A stretch of DNA of 49,253 nucleotides from [Leptolyngbya] sp. JSC-1 (GCA_000733415.1 KL662191.1:6211161-6260413); one strand, 5' to 3'. Counted from the stretch's first letter, positions 35,807 through 45,136 are shown. The notes: a model not told the origin generated them from the letters alone. Numbers and translations: made by a program.

Positions 35807-36253
35807 TCACCATTGTGCCATAAATTGCAAACGACCTCGCTCGACGGCTACTGCAACTTCCTCCATATCCGCTAGCCGTTGCAAATGCAGTTTTCGCTCG
35901 TCAGGGGATAGGCTATCTGGATCCACTTCACGCATTTGATGGTAGGTATCTCGAATACTTTCCACCGCGGCCATGTAGGTGGTGTATTGAATGAACCATT
36001 CTGCCGCGTCATAGGGCCAGGCTCCCTGATAGTGCTGGTGAAGGTCGGTGCAACTGACAAAAAACCGATATTCGCTGTTACCGATTGTGATGCTGGGAGA
36101 ACGATGTCCCTGTTCGAAGTCATTTAGTCGGGTCAGGATGGCTGGTGAGTGGGGTTCAAACCCAGCGCTGCCATTGATTCTGGCAATTAAACATAATGAG
36201 CCATCGTTAGGAACCAGACCTTCGATTAGATAATCAATCAAGCGTCTAATCAT
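35807..36253 (-). CDS. Conserved hypothetical protein
   Basis: A 148-residue protein starting at ATG 36253 (MIRRLIDYLIEGL), which has GGGAGGGAAGG directly upstream; the frame continues to 36304 without a better site. It has an alpha/beta N-terminal half (LCLIARINGSAGF, EYRFFVSCTDLHQHY) and a helical, charged C-terminal half rich in Arg/Glu. No family recognised. No membrane segment or signal peptide. Confidence 0.65.
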   Translation of the reverse strand: MIRRLIDYLIEGLVPNDGSLCLIARINGSAGFEPHSPAILTRLNDFEQGHRSPSITIGNSEYRFFVSCTDLHQHYQGAWPYDAAEWFIQYTTYMAAVESIRDTYHQMREVDPDSLSPDERKLHLQRLADMEEVAVAVERGRLQFMAQW

Positions 36254-36488
36254 CCTTCCCTCCCAAACTCCAAACCTCTGGCATGTTTCTATCCATTTGA
36301 GCATAGAAAGACGAATCCACCAAGCACGGATGTTGTCGCTCTGTTACAGTTACAGCACTGACAAGCAAGGTTAGAATTAATATGCTGACTAGCGCAATGT
36401 CAAAGCTGCACGGTTATGCGCTGCTCTAGTTGAAGAAATGCTTCAAAGAATGGAGCAGGTTCTAAATTTCGATTTGGGGCAAGGTTGA

Positions 36489-36881
36489 ATGACTGAACGA
36501 CTGGACCGGATTGAAGCAATTCTGCTGCAACTATCGCAACGACAAGACCGCTTTCAGGTACAGCTTGAGCAATCAACTCAGCAACTATCGCAACGACAGG
36601 ATCGCTTTCAGGTGCAACTTGAGCAATTCAATCAGCAGACACGGCAACTCATTCAAGACACCGCTAGAGATCTGGTTAGCTTGTTGAGTACGTTAGCCTC
36701 TGACCTCGATGCGTTGAATGCTAACGTCAACGCCTACATTGCTCAGTCCAATGCCTTTCTTGCCTCTGAACAGCGGGATCGGGCAGAGTTTCGTCAGCAG
36801 ATGGTAGGTCTACAAACTGAAACACGCAACATCTTGCGGGAATTGGCACAGCGGCGACAGTCCCAAAACGGCGATGAGTGA
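36489..36881 (+). CDS. Short coiled-coil protein with internal duplication
   Basis: A 130-residue Gln/Arg-rich helical protein. Two copies of LSQRQDRFQVQLEQ (about residues 15-50) are encoded by a 54-bp tandem duplication near 36529-36636, and heptad-like spacing continues to the end. Likely a coiled coil; partner unknown. It stands alone upstream of tRNA-Ser, which is on the other strand. Confidence 0.65.
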   Translation: MTERLDRIEAILLQLSQRQDRFQVQLEQSTQQLSQRQDRFQVQLEQFNQQTRQLIQDTARDLVSLLSTLASDLDALNANVNAYIAQSNAFLASEQRDRAEFRQQMVGLQTETRNILRELAQRRQSQNGDE

Positions 36882-36907
36882 AGAGCAGAGCTAAGCCAAA
36901 TTGTGAA

Positions 36908-36993
36908 CGGAGAGGGGGGATTCGAACCCCCGTTGGGTGTGACCCCAAACTTGATTTCGAGTCAAGCGCATTCAACCACTCTGCCACCTCTCC
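36908..36993 (-). tRNA. trnS: tRNA-Ser (anticodon CGA)
   Basis: Minus-strand type II tRNA of 86 nt. Acceptor GGAGAGG/CCTCTCC, D-arm region GGCAGAGTGGTTGAATG, anticodon stem CTTGA/TCAAG around CTCGAAA (anticodon CGA), a long variable arm, and T arm GGGGG-TTCGAAT-CCCCC. Discriminator is G. CCA is not encoded. Confidence 0.96.
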
Positions 36994-37074
36994 AGAGGCA
37001 ACCGATCTATTGTAATGCGTGAGGGTGCAATTCGGCGATCTGCAAATCGAATTTTGGGTTGTGGCAATTCGACT

Positions 37075-39543
37075 TTAATCCTTCTGCATGGCTACAAAAC
37101 CCTTGGGCGTCGATTGGATTGCGCCGTTCTGCGGCAGAGAATGTAGGGTGACGCGATGCTGAAGCAGCCACTGTTGTGTGGTCGGATCGGTCAGGTCGCC
37201 AAACACAATGGCAGTTTTGGGCTGGAGTTTTTCTAACAGTTGGGGGCTGAGGGGATTACCGGACCAAGCAATCACATCTATTTTGGATAACCGCCGCCCC
37301 AAGTCAGCCTGCCGCTTCAGATTAGGCACACCCTTGAGCCACAACCAGGTTTGGTGATGAAACTGTATGCGCAGAATGTCCGGCCTCGTATCGATCAGCT
37401 CAACTCTGGTACCACCAGCCTGAATTTTGTGGCTTATGGAAAGGGGTAAGGCAACTCCCTGTTGGCTTTTTACCTGTTCGAATAATTCTGTGTAAGTTTT
37501 TGTAGAACCAGATGTAAATGTATTGTGAGATGAATTAGAAGTATTGCTGCTACTGCTGGGACTACCGTAAAAAATATTGACTGGTTTAGCTTGAATCAGC
37601 GCTTGCCATGCTTCGATGCTGTCTGTGGTCAGGCTGGGAGCGATAGCCCAGTCGAGTTGATTAATGCCTTGCTGTTGTAGAAATGGCAAGAGGCTGAATT
37701 GCACATCTTTGAGGTTGCCACTGTGAATCAATCCAATTTTGCCTTTGTCCTGAATCACGAGTGCAGGCTGATCGGAAGTTGGGAGCACCGTCACCTGAGA
37801 CAAATTAGCGGCAGTGTAGCCAACTGGTACAGCTACTAATCCAACTCCCACCAATCCGGCTAACCACCAGTAGCGATGCAGGCGTTGCCATTGCCAAATC
37901 AGCAGGATCAGACCATACAGCAGCCCAACCTGAAGAACGTTAATTGTACCAACGGCGAAGGTATTACCCGGAAGCTGACAGCCGACCTCAGCGATTTTGA
38001 TCAGCAGCCGAGCTGGAAAGGCCAGCACCCAAGCCAGCCAACTGCCTGCCGCTGGGTAAAGCAGAGCCGCAACAGCGCTAGCCATCCCTCCCAAGCTAAT
38101 CAGCGCAATTAGCGGACTCACCAACACATTGATTAAAATGCTGTAGGGCGAAATCACGCCAAAGGCAAACAGCATCAGTGGCATAGTCCAAACATAAGCA
38201 GCTAACGGAACGGCCACCATCGACGCGAAGGCAACCGGCAGCCAGTCGAGCCACTTCGACACAATCGGCACTGTGACTAACAGCCCTAAGGTTGCCAAAA
38301 AACTGAGCTGAAATCCCAAATCCCAGATCCAGAGCGGATTGACCAACAGCAGCACTGTGGCCGTCAACAGCAGGGAACCCACAGGTCTAACTTTGCGGTT
38401 AATCGTGAGAGCCAGCAGGGTGACTCCGCCCATAATGCCAGCCCGGAGCACCGACGCTTCGATTCCGGTCAGGCCAATGTAGCTCAGTAAGGTAACGGCT
38501 CCTAGCCCAAACTGCATCCGGCTGGCAAAGCGCCGAGTCAAAGCCAGAATCACGCCCAGCAGTAAGGAAACCTGCGCTCCAGATGCGGCTAAGGCGTGGG
38601 CTAAACCCGTTTGCTTGAACTGATCCTGAATCTCGTAGGGCACATCCACCGCACTTTTGCCCATCACCATTGCGCTAATTAGCGCTCCTTCCCCACCGTC
38701 TACGCGGAAATTTTGTGCCTGCACAATTCGCTGCCGCATGGCCCAGAATAAGGGCGGAGTTGGTTTTGTCGTGGCCGGATAGAGGACACGAGTGCCGTGG
38801 AGTCCGGTAAAGATACCTTGCTGAGCCAGATATTGGGCGAAGTCGAATCCTCCAGGGGTTGCTGCTGGCTTAGGACGATAGAGTGAGCCGGCGACGGTGA
38901 GCGTCAGTCCTGGATAGATCTGTTCGCCTGCCGATACAGGAACGGTGACATAGACGGTACCGCTAACGGGTTGGGGCGGAGATTGCGTGTTCTGCCCGGA
39001 CTGTATAGGCTGCACCTGCGTTGCCGCTAGCTGGAACTGAAGCCGCTGGCTGCGCGTTAGGCGAGGAGCCGAAACCACCTTGCCCGTCACCTGCACTGGA
39101 CCAGCCTTAGTTAATTTTTCCACTTTGGTCGATGCAGCCGATTTTTCTGGCCGTAGGACAGCACAGCTTACTGATTCTTCTGTCTGCAGATCAATTCGTG
39201 GCCGTGGATTAGTCGTACTAGAGGCCACTGCCTGAGTTGGAATGAGATGACAAATATCCGTCGGGCTAGGCTGGGGTAGCCGCACTTGCAAGTACAGCGT
39301 TGCCATCAGACCCACCAAACCTGCTATTAGCCAGACCCAGAACCTAGGAACTGTTCGCCAGAATCGCCGATTTTTCTGGCCGTAGGACAGTATCAAACCC
39401 GCGACGGCAATGCTGCCCAACAGTATCACAACCGCCCCCAGCGGCATCCCGGCCCAATCCCCCGGAATGCTGGTTAACAACAGACCCAAAATATACGCTA
39501 AGCAAAAAATTGCCGCATTGGTCGTGATCGTAGTCGCCATCAT
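37075..39543 (-). CDS. comEC: ComEC/Rec2 DNA-uptake channel protein
   Basis: Polytopic inner-membrane protein that carries transforming DNA across the cytoplasmic membrane. About 822 residues from ATG 39543 (MMATTITT). N-terminal helices and a DUF4131-like OB region (~15-250) precede the competence domain (~280-560), whose FKQTGLAHALAASGAQVSLLLG and IEASVLRAGIMGGVTLLAL blocks are diagnostic. The C-terminal region (~600-822) looks like a reduced beta-lactamase-fold domain without the HxHxDH zinc motif, common in cyanobacterial members. Its presence suggests competence or a remnant of it. A 25-bp sequence occurs twice in different frames (see findings). Confidence 0.9.
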   Translation of the reverse strand: MMATTITTNAAIFCLAYILGLLLTSIPGDWAGMPLGAVVILLGSIAVAGLILSYGQKNRRFWRTVPRFWVWLIAGLVGLMATLYLQVRLPQPSPTDICHLIPTQAVASSTTNPRPRIDLQTEESVSCAVLRPEKSAASTKVEKLTKAGPVQVTGKVVSAPRLTRSQRLQFQLAATQVQPIQSGQNTQSPPQPVSGTVYVTVPVSAGEQIYPGLTLTVAGSLYRPKPAATPGGFDFAQYLAQQGIFTGLHGTRVLYPATTKPTPPLFWAMRQRIVQAQNFRVDGGEGALISAMVMGKSAVDVPYEIQDQFKQTGLAHALAASGAQVSLLLGVILALTRRFASRMQFGLGAVTLLSYIGLTGIEASVLRAGIMGGVTLLALTINRKVRPVGSLLLTATVLLLVNPLWIWDLGFQLSFLATLGLLVTVPIVSKWLDWLPVAFASMVAVPLAAYVWTMPLMLFAFGVISPYSILINVLVSPLIALISLGGMASAVAALLYPAAGSWLAWVLAFPARLLIKIAEVGCQLPGNTFAVGTINVLQVGLLYGLILLIWQWQRLHRYWWLAGLVGVGLVAVPVGYTAANLSQVTVLPTSDQPALVIQDKGKIGLIHSGNLKDVQFSLLPFLQQQGINQLDWAIAPSLTTDSIEAWQALIQAKPVNIFYGSPSSSSNTSNSSHNTFTSGSTKTYTELFEQVKSQQGVALPLSISHKIQAGGTRVELIDTRPDILRIQFHHQTWLWLKGVPNLKRQADLGRRLSKIDVIAWSGNPLSPQLLEKLQPKTAIVFGDLTDPTTQQWLLQHRVTLHSLPQNGAIQSTPKGFVAMQKD

Positions 39544-39712
39544 AGAAGCACCCTGCAACTGGCTTACGGCCAACAAACAACACTAGAACAGCAGTGGGGC
39601 TAAGCTGGCAGAACGCAACCAAGTGGGGGACTGTCGGGATAGATGGGTGGATGGCTAGATCGGCGAGGAGATATCTACACCCTCACTCATTCACTCATCC
39701 ACACACAATCAA

Positions 39713-39736
39713 ATCGATCTGATCGATCAGATCGAT
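39713..39736. repeat. 24-bp perfect palindrome over a stop codon
   Basis: Half-site ATCGATCTGATC is followed by its exact reverse complement, giving a 24-bp palindrome rich in GATC. It spans the TGA of the DUF4079 gene (39727) in the spacer toward comEC. No T-run follows on the minus strand. Confidence 0.9.
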
Positions 39737-40215
39737 AAGCCCAGCTTTAGGCCAAAGATGGCATGGAGAAACAGCAGGCACAGGGCCGCACTGCCGACAT
39801 AGGCATGAGTCGTCCGCAGGGCTGCCTTATTTTTCCCAAATCGGACCGCTGCCAACAGCGCATTTACGGTCAGCAAGATAATTGCGGCGGAACCCGTCCA
39901 GAAATGGGGGCTTTGCAGGATTGGCTGTTGCTGCATCACCAGGGACAACACACCGCCGGTATAGCCGAGCGCGACAAACAAAAACATCAGCGGGGCAATT
40001 TTCTTGTGGTCAGCCCAGCTTTTGGCGGCTTCGGCTCCACCCAGTTGACGGCCCCGCCATCCGGTTAGCCCAACTACACTGCCCATGACAAACACCACGA
40101 TGCCCATCATCAATGGGTGGCCCCAGTGGACAATTGGCTCTGGGATATTCATACTGCGAAACCAAGCGGCGATCGGCTCTAGCCACTGGCTCAAACTCTG
40201 GGATAGTTCTAACAT
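39727..40215 (-). CDS. DUF4079 membrane protein (cytochrome b561-like)
   Basis: A 162-residue protein with about four transmembrane helices: ~28-48, ~73-92, ~105-123 and ~138-158. Conserved His occur at helix ends: VHWGHP, SPHFWTG, TTHAYVG and LLFLHAIFG, as expected for heme ligands of a small b-type cytochrome fold. The family is cyanobacterial/plastid; exact role unknown. It is upstream of comEC on the same strand, about 180 bp apart. Confidence 0.85.
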   Translation of the reverse strand: MLELSQSLSQWLEPIAAWFRSMNIPEPIVHWGHPLMMGIVVFVMGSVVGLTGWRGRQLGGAEAAKSWADHKKIAPLMFLFVALGYTGGVLSLVMQQQPILQSPHFWTGSAAIILLTVNALLAAVRFGKNKAALRTTHAYVGSAALCLLFLHAIFGLKLGLSI

Positions 40216-40367
40216 CGAATGCTCCTCTCTGCGTTTCTTAAGAAATGTTAAGAGTATTTTAGAGGAATTGAGTCGGGGTCATGTAGTCTGTTGATCGGCT
40301 TTGGTCTGGACTGGAGTGGGTTTGGTACCATGAACCCAACGGGCGTCAACAGGATTGCAGAAACGCT

Positions 40368-40946
40368 ATGGCAAAGGGTAGAAAGCACAATCTCAAGTGG
40401 ATCAAGGAAACGCTTGACCTTCAGCCTGGTCACCATTGGCAATCGAAACCGGGCTACAAGATTTTTGTGGCGGGTCGGGGTGCGGTCAGGTTTGATGTGC
40501 CTGCCGATTGGGTGTTTGAGCCGGATGAGAAGTCTTTTCGGTTTCTGGATGGGGAGCCGCCTAACGACAATGCCCGCTTAGAGGTGTCCTTTAACAAATT
40601 GCCGCCCGCCGATTGGAGTTTGGTGCCGCTCAAGCCGCTATTAAAGCAAGTGGTGGTGGACGATCACCGTGATGTAATTTCCCGCAGCGAGATTTTTACC
40701 GTTAAACGCCAAACGGCCCAGATTGTCTGGACTGAACTGAGATTTATCGATACCCAAGAAGCACCCCGCGAGGCATTTTCGCGCATTTGTATTGGTTTAG
40801 GCTCCAATGTGCAGTGTTTGATTACGTTTGAGTATTGGGCCGATGAAGCCGAAAAGATGACGCCAGTCTGGGATGAAGTTTTACAGTCTCTGACGCTGGG
40901 TTTGTATATCCGCGATCCAATGACTGGTACCGCTTTTCCGGATTAA
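40368..40946 (+). CDS. Conserved cyanobacterial hypothetical protein
   Basis: A 192-residue soluble protein with alternating strands and helices (FDVPADWVFEPDEKSFRFLDG, ITFEYWADEAEKMTPVWDEVLQSL). The pattern of a 'W...DE.L.SLTLG' end resembles the Mog1/PsbP-like fold found in small lipoproteins, but no signal peptide is present. Unassigned. An inverted repeat TAGCCTG/CAGGCTA (40952-40985) follows the stop. Confidence 0.65.
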   Translation: MAKGRKHNLKWIKETLDLQPGHHWQSKPGYKIFVAGRGAVRFDVPADWVFEPDEKSFRFLDGEPPNDNARLEVSFNKLPPADWSLVPLKPLLKQVVVDDHRDVISRSEIFTVKRQTAQIVWTELRFIDTQEAPREAFSRICIGLGSNVQCLITFEYWADEAEKMTPVWDEVLQSLTLGLYIRDPMTGTAFPD

Positions 40947-41193
40947 ATTGGTAGCCTGATTTACGTCTACTCCATACCCAGGCTAGACATTAGACCTGTT
41001 GGAAAATAGCAAGGGAAGTCGCTGAGATGTCCATTTGGAGAGAATTTCAAGGACTTTGAGGCTTATTGCCCAACAAGTCTATGTTCCAGATCAAATTGGA
41101 TTTTTGGCATTTAGAAGACAGCGTAGATCTGATTGATATGCATCTAACCCACAGACAATGATTCCATTGCATATTCACTTCTGATTAAAAAAT

Positions 41194-41376
41194 ATGACAG
41201 AATATCAATATGTCACTCGATGACATATTGCTGCACCGATTGAACAAGTGTGGAACGCAATTGTTGATTCTGAAACCTGGCATCTCTGGTGGAATGCTGT
41301 GGTTACAGTGGTTGAACTTGAAGCAGGTCACTCAGGCTCCTTTAGCAGCAGCGAGGGAGTAAATGTTGAAACTTAA
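41194..41376 (+). pseudogene. SRPBCC (START-like) protein remnant
   Basis: ATG at 41194 begins MTEYQYVTR, then an in-frame TGA (41221-41223) interrupts what should be a Trp or similar codon. HIAAPIEQVWNAIVDSETWHLWW continues in the same frame, the signature N-terminus of polyketide cyclase/START-type ligand-binding proteins (normally about 150 residues). The frame ends after GVNVET at 41376, so only about 60 codons remain. A clear remnant. Confidence 0.8.
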
Positions 41377-41401
41377 ACAGACATGCATCGTAATGAATCA
41401 G

Positions 41402-41731
41402 TCATCTATCCCAATCCTCGCATTTGAGTGCGAGAGTAAGACCATCTGCAACTGACACTAAGCTTAAATGGATACGCTGATCACGATGTAGGTGTTGGTT
41501 CAACGTGCGGATGGCAATCGTATGTTCATCATCTGCTTCAGGATCGGCAACTCTGCCGCCCCAAAGAACATTGTCAATCACAATCAAACCCCCTGGACGA
41601 ACCAGTTGTAGAGACTTTTCGTAGTAGGCTGTATAGTTATCTTTGTCCGCATCAATAAAGACAAAATCGAAGGTTTCTGCCTGTCCATCTGGAGATTGTT
41701 TTTCTGACACCGGGTGGCGAATACGATACAA
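41402..41731 (-). pseudogene. C-terminal fragment of a class I O-methyltransferase
   Basis: About 95 residues match the C-terminal part of caffeoyl-CoA-type O-methyltransferases: FDFVFIDADKDNYTAYYEKS, LVRPGGLIVIDNVLWGGRVA and LSLVSVADGLTLALK. The N-terminal half with the SAM-binding glycine loop is missing; the first 15 residues (from a TTG) do not fit the family. A full gene would be about 220 codons. It abuts the Uma2 fragment. Confidence 0.85.
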
Positions 41732-41756
41732 AGATGGTATCTATACCTGACTAGGG

Positions 41757-42035
41757 GTGTTGTATTACGTGATTTACAACCCTCAGTACTGGCAACGAGA
41801 TCAACGTCAACCGTTTGAGGTTTACCGCTTGATAAATGGTGGCTATGAACAGCAAATCGGTGAATCCTACTGGATGCCAGAAATTGGTTTGGGAATTGGT
41901 AGACATCCCTATCAAGACGGAAATATCTGGCGAGAGGCGCTTTATTGGTATGACAATCAGGGAAAACGATATTTGACACCAGAAGAACAGCTTGCTCGCT
42001 ATCAAAAACGGTTTGGTGCATTGCCGGAGTATGCG
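41757..42035 (+). pseudogene. C-terminal fragment of a Uma2-family (DUF820) nuclease
   Basis: LYYVIYNPQYWQRDQRQPFEVYRL, YWMPEIGLGIGRH and GKRYLTPEEQLARYQ match the C-terminal half of Uma2/DUF820 PD-(D/E)XK proteins, abundant in cyanobacteria. The N-terminal catalytic half is missing; a stop lies just upstream. After about codon 92 the frame runs into the antisense of RTX repeats, so the open frame to 42290 is a chimera without meaning. Confidence 0.8.
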
Positions 42036-42039
42036 AGTC

Positions 42040-42514
42040 ATATAGTCATTTCCGGCTTCACCATAGAGGTAATTAAAACTGTAGTCGTAGATGGAATGGT
42101 GACCGCCATTCACATAATCGTTGCCAGCGTCGGCGTAGATGATATCGAATCCATAGCCGCCATAGTTGGTATCGTTTCCAGTGCCGGAATAAATTTTGTC
42201 GTCGCCGCTGCCGCCATCGCAGTAGTCATCGCCAATTTCATCATACGTACTTTCAAAGCCGATTACATCATTGCCAGATTCTCCATATAAATAATCATTG
42301 CCCCAGCTTCCGATCACATTGTCATTGCCGGTCCCGCCGTAAACTGCATCGTTACCATAATCGCCGTAGAGCAGCACATCATTACCAGCATTCCCGTAAA
42401 TTTTGTCGTCTCTATGACCACCAAACACCGTATCGTTGCCTGCCAATGCGTCGATGGTGTTGTTAGCGGCAGTGCCGAAAATGGTGTCGTCTAGATGGTG
42501 GGATAGCTTGCCAT
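42040..42514 (-). pseudogene. RTX (hemolysin-type Ca-binding repeat) protein remnant
   Basis: About ten nonapeptide-like repeats of the GGxGxDxUx kind (AGNDTVFGG, TGNDNVIGS, SGDDKIYSG and others) on the minus strand. The expected start is ATG 42514 with AGGAG eight bases upstream, but the first frame stops after MASYPTI; a one- or two-base shift near 42495-42500 restores LDDTIFGTAANNTIDALAGNDT. The C-terminus is lost where the sequence meets the Uma2 fragment near 42040. Intact proteins are large secreted calcium-binding proteins. Confidence 0.8.
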
Positions 42515-42706
42515 GAATTGATTCTCCTTGAGTTGAAGTTCGTGAATTGGGTGGAACTGTTTCCTGTTAATGGGCTATAGGAAGGAGTTGCCTGGTTTAT
42601 TCACTCAAGCTGGATATCGATTGACAATTGTTTCCAATTCTCTGAACCCGGAGCAGGTGCTCGTTTGGCTGGAGATAGAATGGATGAATCAAAAACAGAT
42701 TGATTT

Positions 42707-43948
42707 ATGCGTCCTCGTCAGCAAATTACTGAGCTGTTCTCCACTTTTTTGCAATTTGAAGCCGACCGCTTCGATCGCTGGGTTGCCGATGCCCGTTTGC
42801 GTCGTCAAATGCAGCAGCTAGAGCGTACCAAGCAGGTACCTACGTCTGAACAGTTTTGGGCGCTGTATTGGTATAAGCACTGGCAGGTCGCCAATCTGGG
42901 CAGGAATGGCGCTAGTCAGGTGGGAATGCAGGTTGAGGATCCTCAGCCGCAGGCCGGATTGCACCTGAGTGCCTATTTACAGGAGTCATGTTATTGGGCG
43001 GCTCAGCAGACGGTGCGCAAGTTTACCGATTTGCACTACCGCCTGCCGGACTGTTTTCAGATTGCCGTCGCCGAGGTGCCCGCCGTGCTGAAGGGCTACA
43101 ACCCAGAGCGGGGAGCCAGCCTCAAAACCTATGCCGGGATAGCCTTTAGCAGTGTGTTGCGGGATGCGCTACGGCAGCGGCAGGTGGTGGATTTGTCTAC
43201 CGGCTGGTCTCTACTGCGGCGGACGAGTAAAAAACGGTTGCTGGAGGCGCTGCATCAGGCTGGACTGGCTGAAACTACAATAGCTCCCTATCGGCTGGCC
43301 TGGATCTGTTTCAATCAGCTCTATGTGCCCGCTGCACCAGGAGAAAGACTGCCCAAACCCGATCCGGCCTTCTGGGAAGCGGTAGCTCAGCTCTATAACC
43401 AAGAGCGTCATCAGTTAGTGCTACCCGGTCCAGCAGTCCAAGCCGCTACGATCGAACGCTGGCTGACTCAGATGGCGAACTGGGTGCGCTCTTACCTCTA
43501 TCCGGCGGTGGGTTCGTTGAATACGCCCAAATTTAGCGAAGAAGCTACCGAAGTGCAGGATACCTTAGCCGACCCCACCAGTGACTCCCTCCTGACCGAA
43601 CTGATCGAAGCCGAGGAGAGCGACGACCGCAGCCACCAGCGGGCTAAGCTGAACCAGACCCTCACCACCGCCCTGAGCCAGCTCGATCCCCAATCGCAGG
43701 ACATTTTGCGGCTGTATTATCAGCAGGGCAAAACCCAGCAGCAGATCATGCAGGAAATGGCGATCAGTCAGGCGTCGGTGTCGCGGCGGTTGAGTAAGGC
43801 GAGAGAAAAATTATTAACCGCTTTGGTGCAGTGGGGCCAGTCGCTGAATATTGCGCCCACTCCCGCCCTAATAAAAGACATGAGCACCGCGTTGGATGAG
43901 TGGCTGAATGCCCGCTACCAAATGAACGGGACCGCTCCATCCACCTAG
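42707..43948 (+). CDS. Sigma-70-family factor, atypical large cyanobacterial type
   Basis: A 413-residue putative sigma factor. The N-terminal ~90 residues are unassigned. ~95-180 fits sigma region 2 (FTDLHYRLPDCFQIAVAEV, NPERGASLKTYAGIAFSSVLRD), and ~345-395 is a clear region 4 with helix-turn-helix: LDPQSQDILRLYYQQGKTQQQI, AISQASVSRRLSKAREKL. Between them is a long helical segment. First gene of the CHAT operon: 10 bp before the DUF1822 ATG. Such sigma-DUF1822-CHAT/CHASE2 neighbourhoods occur in other cyanobacteria from my general knowledge. No strong Shine-Dalgarno before ATG 42707. Confidence 0.85.
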   Translation: MRPRQQITELFSTFLQFEADRFDRWVADARLRRQMQQLERTKQVPTSEQFWALYWYKHWQVANLGRNGASQVGMQVEDPQPQAGLHLSAYLQESCYWAAQQTVRKFTDLHYRLPDCFQIAVAEVPAVLKGYNPERGASLKTYAGIAFSSVLRDALRQRQVVDLSTGWSLLRRTSKKRLLEALHQAGLAETTIAPYRLAWICFNQLYVPAAPGERLPKPDPAFWEAVAQLYNQERHQLVLPGPAVQAATIERWLTQMANWVRSYLYPAVGSLNTPKFSEEATEVQDTLADPTSDSLLTELIEAEESDDRSHQRAKLNQTLTTALSQLDPQSQDILRLYYQQGKTQQQIMQEMAISQASVSRRLSKAREKLLTALVQWGQSLNIAPTPALIKDMSTALDEWLNARYQMNGTAPST

Positions 43949-43958
43949 CAGAGGACCC

Positions 43959-45122
43959 ATGACCATGTTTGCATTTGCTGACCCAACCGAACTCTGGCTT
44001 GAACTGGCTCCCATCCCACAGACTTGGCGACCTGCCGCCTACAGTACTGCTGCCAGCCGCTGGAATGGCTATGTGAATTACCTCTGTCTGGCCGCGATTC
44101 TGAACTGGATCCGGGCTGAACAGGAACCCAGGGCAAGGAGTTGGCTAGAGGAGCGGCAGTGGCCCAGCCTATGGGAAGTGGTGAGCGGCTCGGTGATTAC
44201 GCTTGGCGACCGGCGGTTGGCCCTGATTCCCACCGAAGCAATCGACGATGGCGAACTGGCGGTCCCGCAGGAGTGGGTAGATCTGCCCAATTGGATCGCT
44301 GATTATTACCTGGCGGTACAAATGCAGCTATCCGATGGTGAGGCGGATGGGGAAGCATCCTGGCTGCGGGTGTGGGGCTATGCTACCCATCAGGAACTCA
44401 AAACTATAGGGCAGTATGATGCGGAGGATCAGACCTACAGCTTGGCTGCCGACCAGCTCACGCAGGATTGGAATGCCCTTTGGGTGACGATGCAGTTTTG
44501 CCCCCAAGCCCAGACTCGCGCTGCCGTCGCCCCTCTGCCCGAACTGGCTCCGGCCCAAGCCGAATCCTTGATTCAACGTCTGGCGACCCAACCCTTGCCG
44601 CGATTGGCTGTTCCGTTTGCCCTCTGGGGCAGCTTGATCCAGTCCCCGACGTGGCGGCAGCAGCTCTACCAACAGCGCACCCAAACCGAGGCGCGGGTAA
44701 ATCTGGGTCAGTGGTTCCAGCAGCAGGTCAGTTCTGGTTGGCAAAGGCTAGAAACCTTGCTGGCAACGGATCGGCAGTTGGCGTTGAATTTGCGGTCGGG
44801 GCGTGAAGCAGCGGATGCGCGGCAGGTGAAGCTGATTTCGTTAGAGGATCAGACAGTTGCTTTAGTCGTGCAGTTGAGCCGCACCGAAGATGAACGGGTC
44901 GCCGTTTTGGTACAGGTTCACCCGGCAGGCGATGCCTCGACCGTTCCGGCCAATCTAGAATTGAAGCTGCTGACCGAAACCGGAGAAACGCTGCAAACGG
45001 TGCAGGCGGGCGCTGAGGATAGCTACATTCAACTGCGTCGCTTCCGCTGTCCGGTGGGCACAGAATTCCAGGTGAAGATCGAGCTAGGCGGCGCTCAGGT
45101 GAGCGAACGTTTCATCATGTGA
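43959..45122 (+). CDS. DUF1822 family protein
   Basis: A 387-residue soluble protein matching the cyanobacterial DUF1822 family. Family-like blocks: the N-terminal RWNGYVNYLCLAAILNWIR, LGDRRLALIPTEAIDDGELAVPQEWVDLPNWIADYYLAVQ (in parts) and a Trp-rich WLRVWGYATHQELK. The C-terminal ~120 residues form a beta-rich segment (VALVVQLSRTEDERVAVLVQVHP) typical of an Ig-like domain. AGAGGA lies directly upstream of the ATG. Its stop overlaps the GTG upstream start of the CHAT gene. Function unknown; position between a sigma factor and a protease suggests an anti-sigma or adaptor role, as inference. Confidence 0.87.
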   Translation: MTMFAFADPTELWLELAPIPQTWRPAAYSTAASRWNGYVNYLCLAAILNWIRAEQEPRARSWLEERQWPSLWEVVSGSVITLGDRRLALIPTEAIDDGELAVPQEWVDLPNWIADYYLAVQMQLSDGEADGEASWLRVWGYATHQELKTIGQYDAEDQTYSLAADQLTQDWNALWVTMQFCPQAQTRAAVAPLPELAPAQAESLIQRLATQPLPRLAVPFALWGSLIQSPTWRQQLYQQRTQTEARVNLGQWFQQQVSSGWQRLETLLATDRQLALNLRSGREAADARQVKLISLEDQTVALVVQLSRTEDERVAVLVQVHPAGDASTVPANLELKLLTETGETLQTVQAGAEDSYIQLRRFRCPVGTEFQVKIELGGAQVSERFIM

Positions 45123-45136
45123 ATCGGGAGACAGCA

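Noticed and set aside
41757..42290. 177-codon continuous frame
   Set aside because: The first half is a Uma2 tail, the second half is antisense of RTX repeats; it is a junction artefact.
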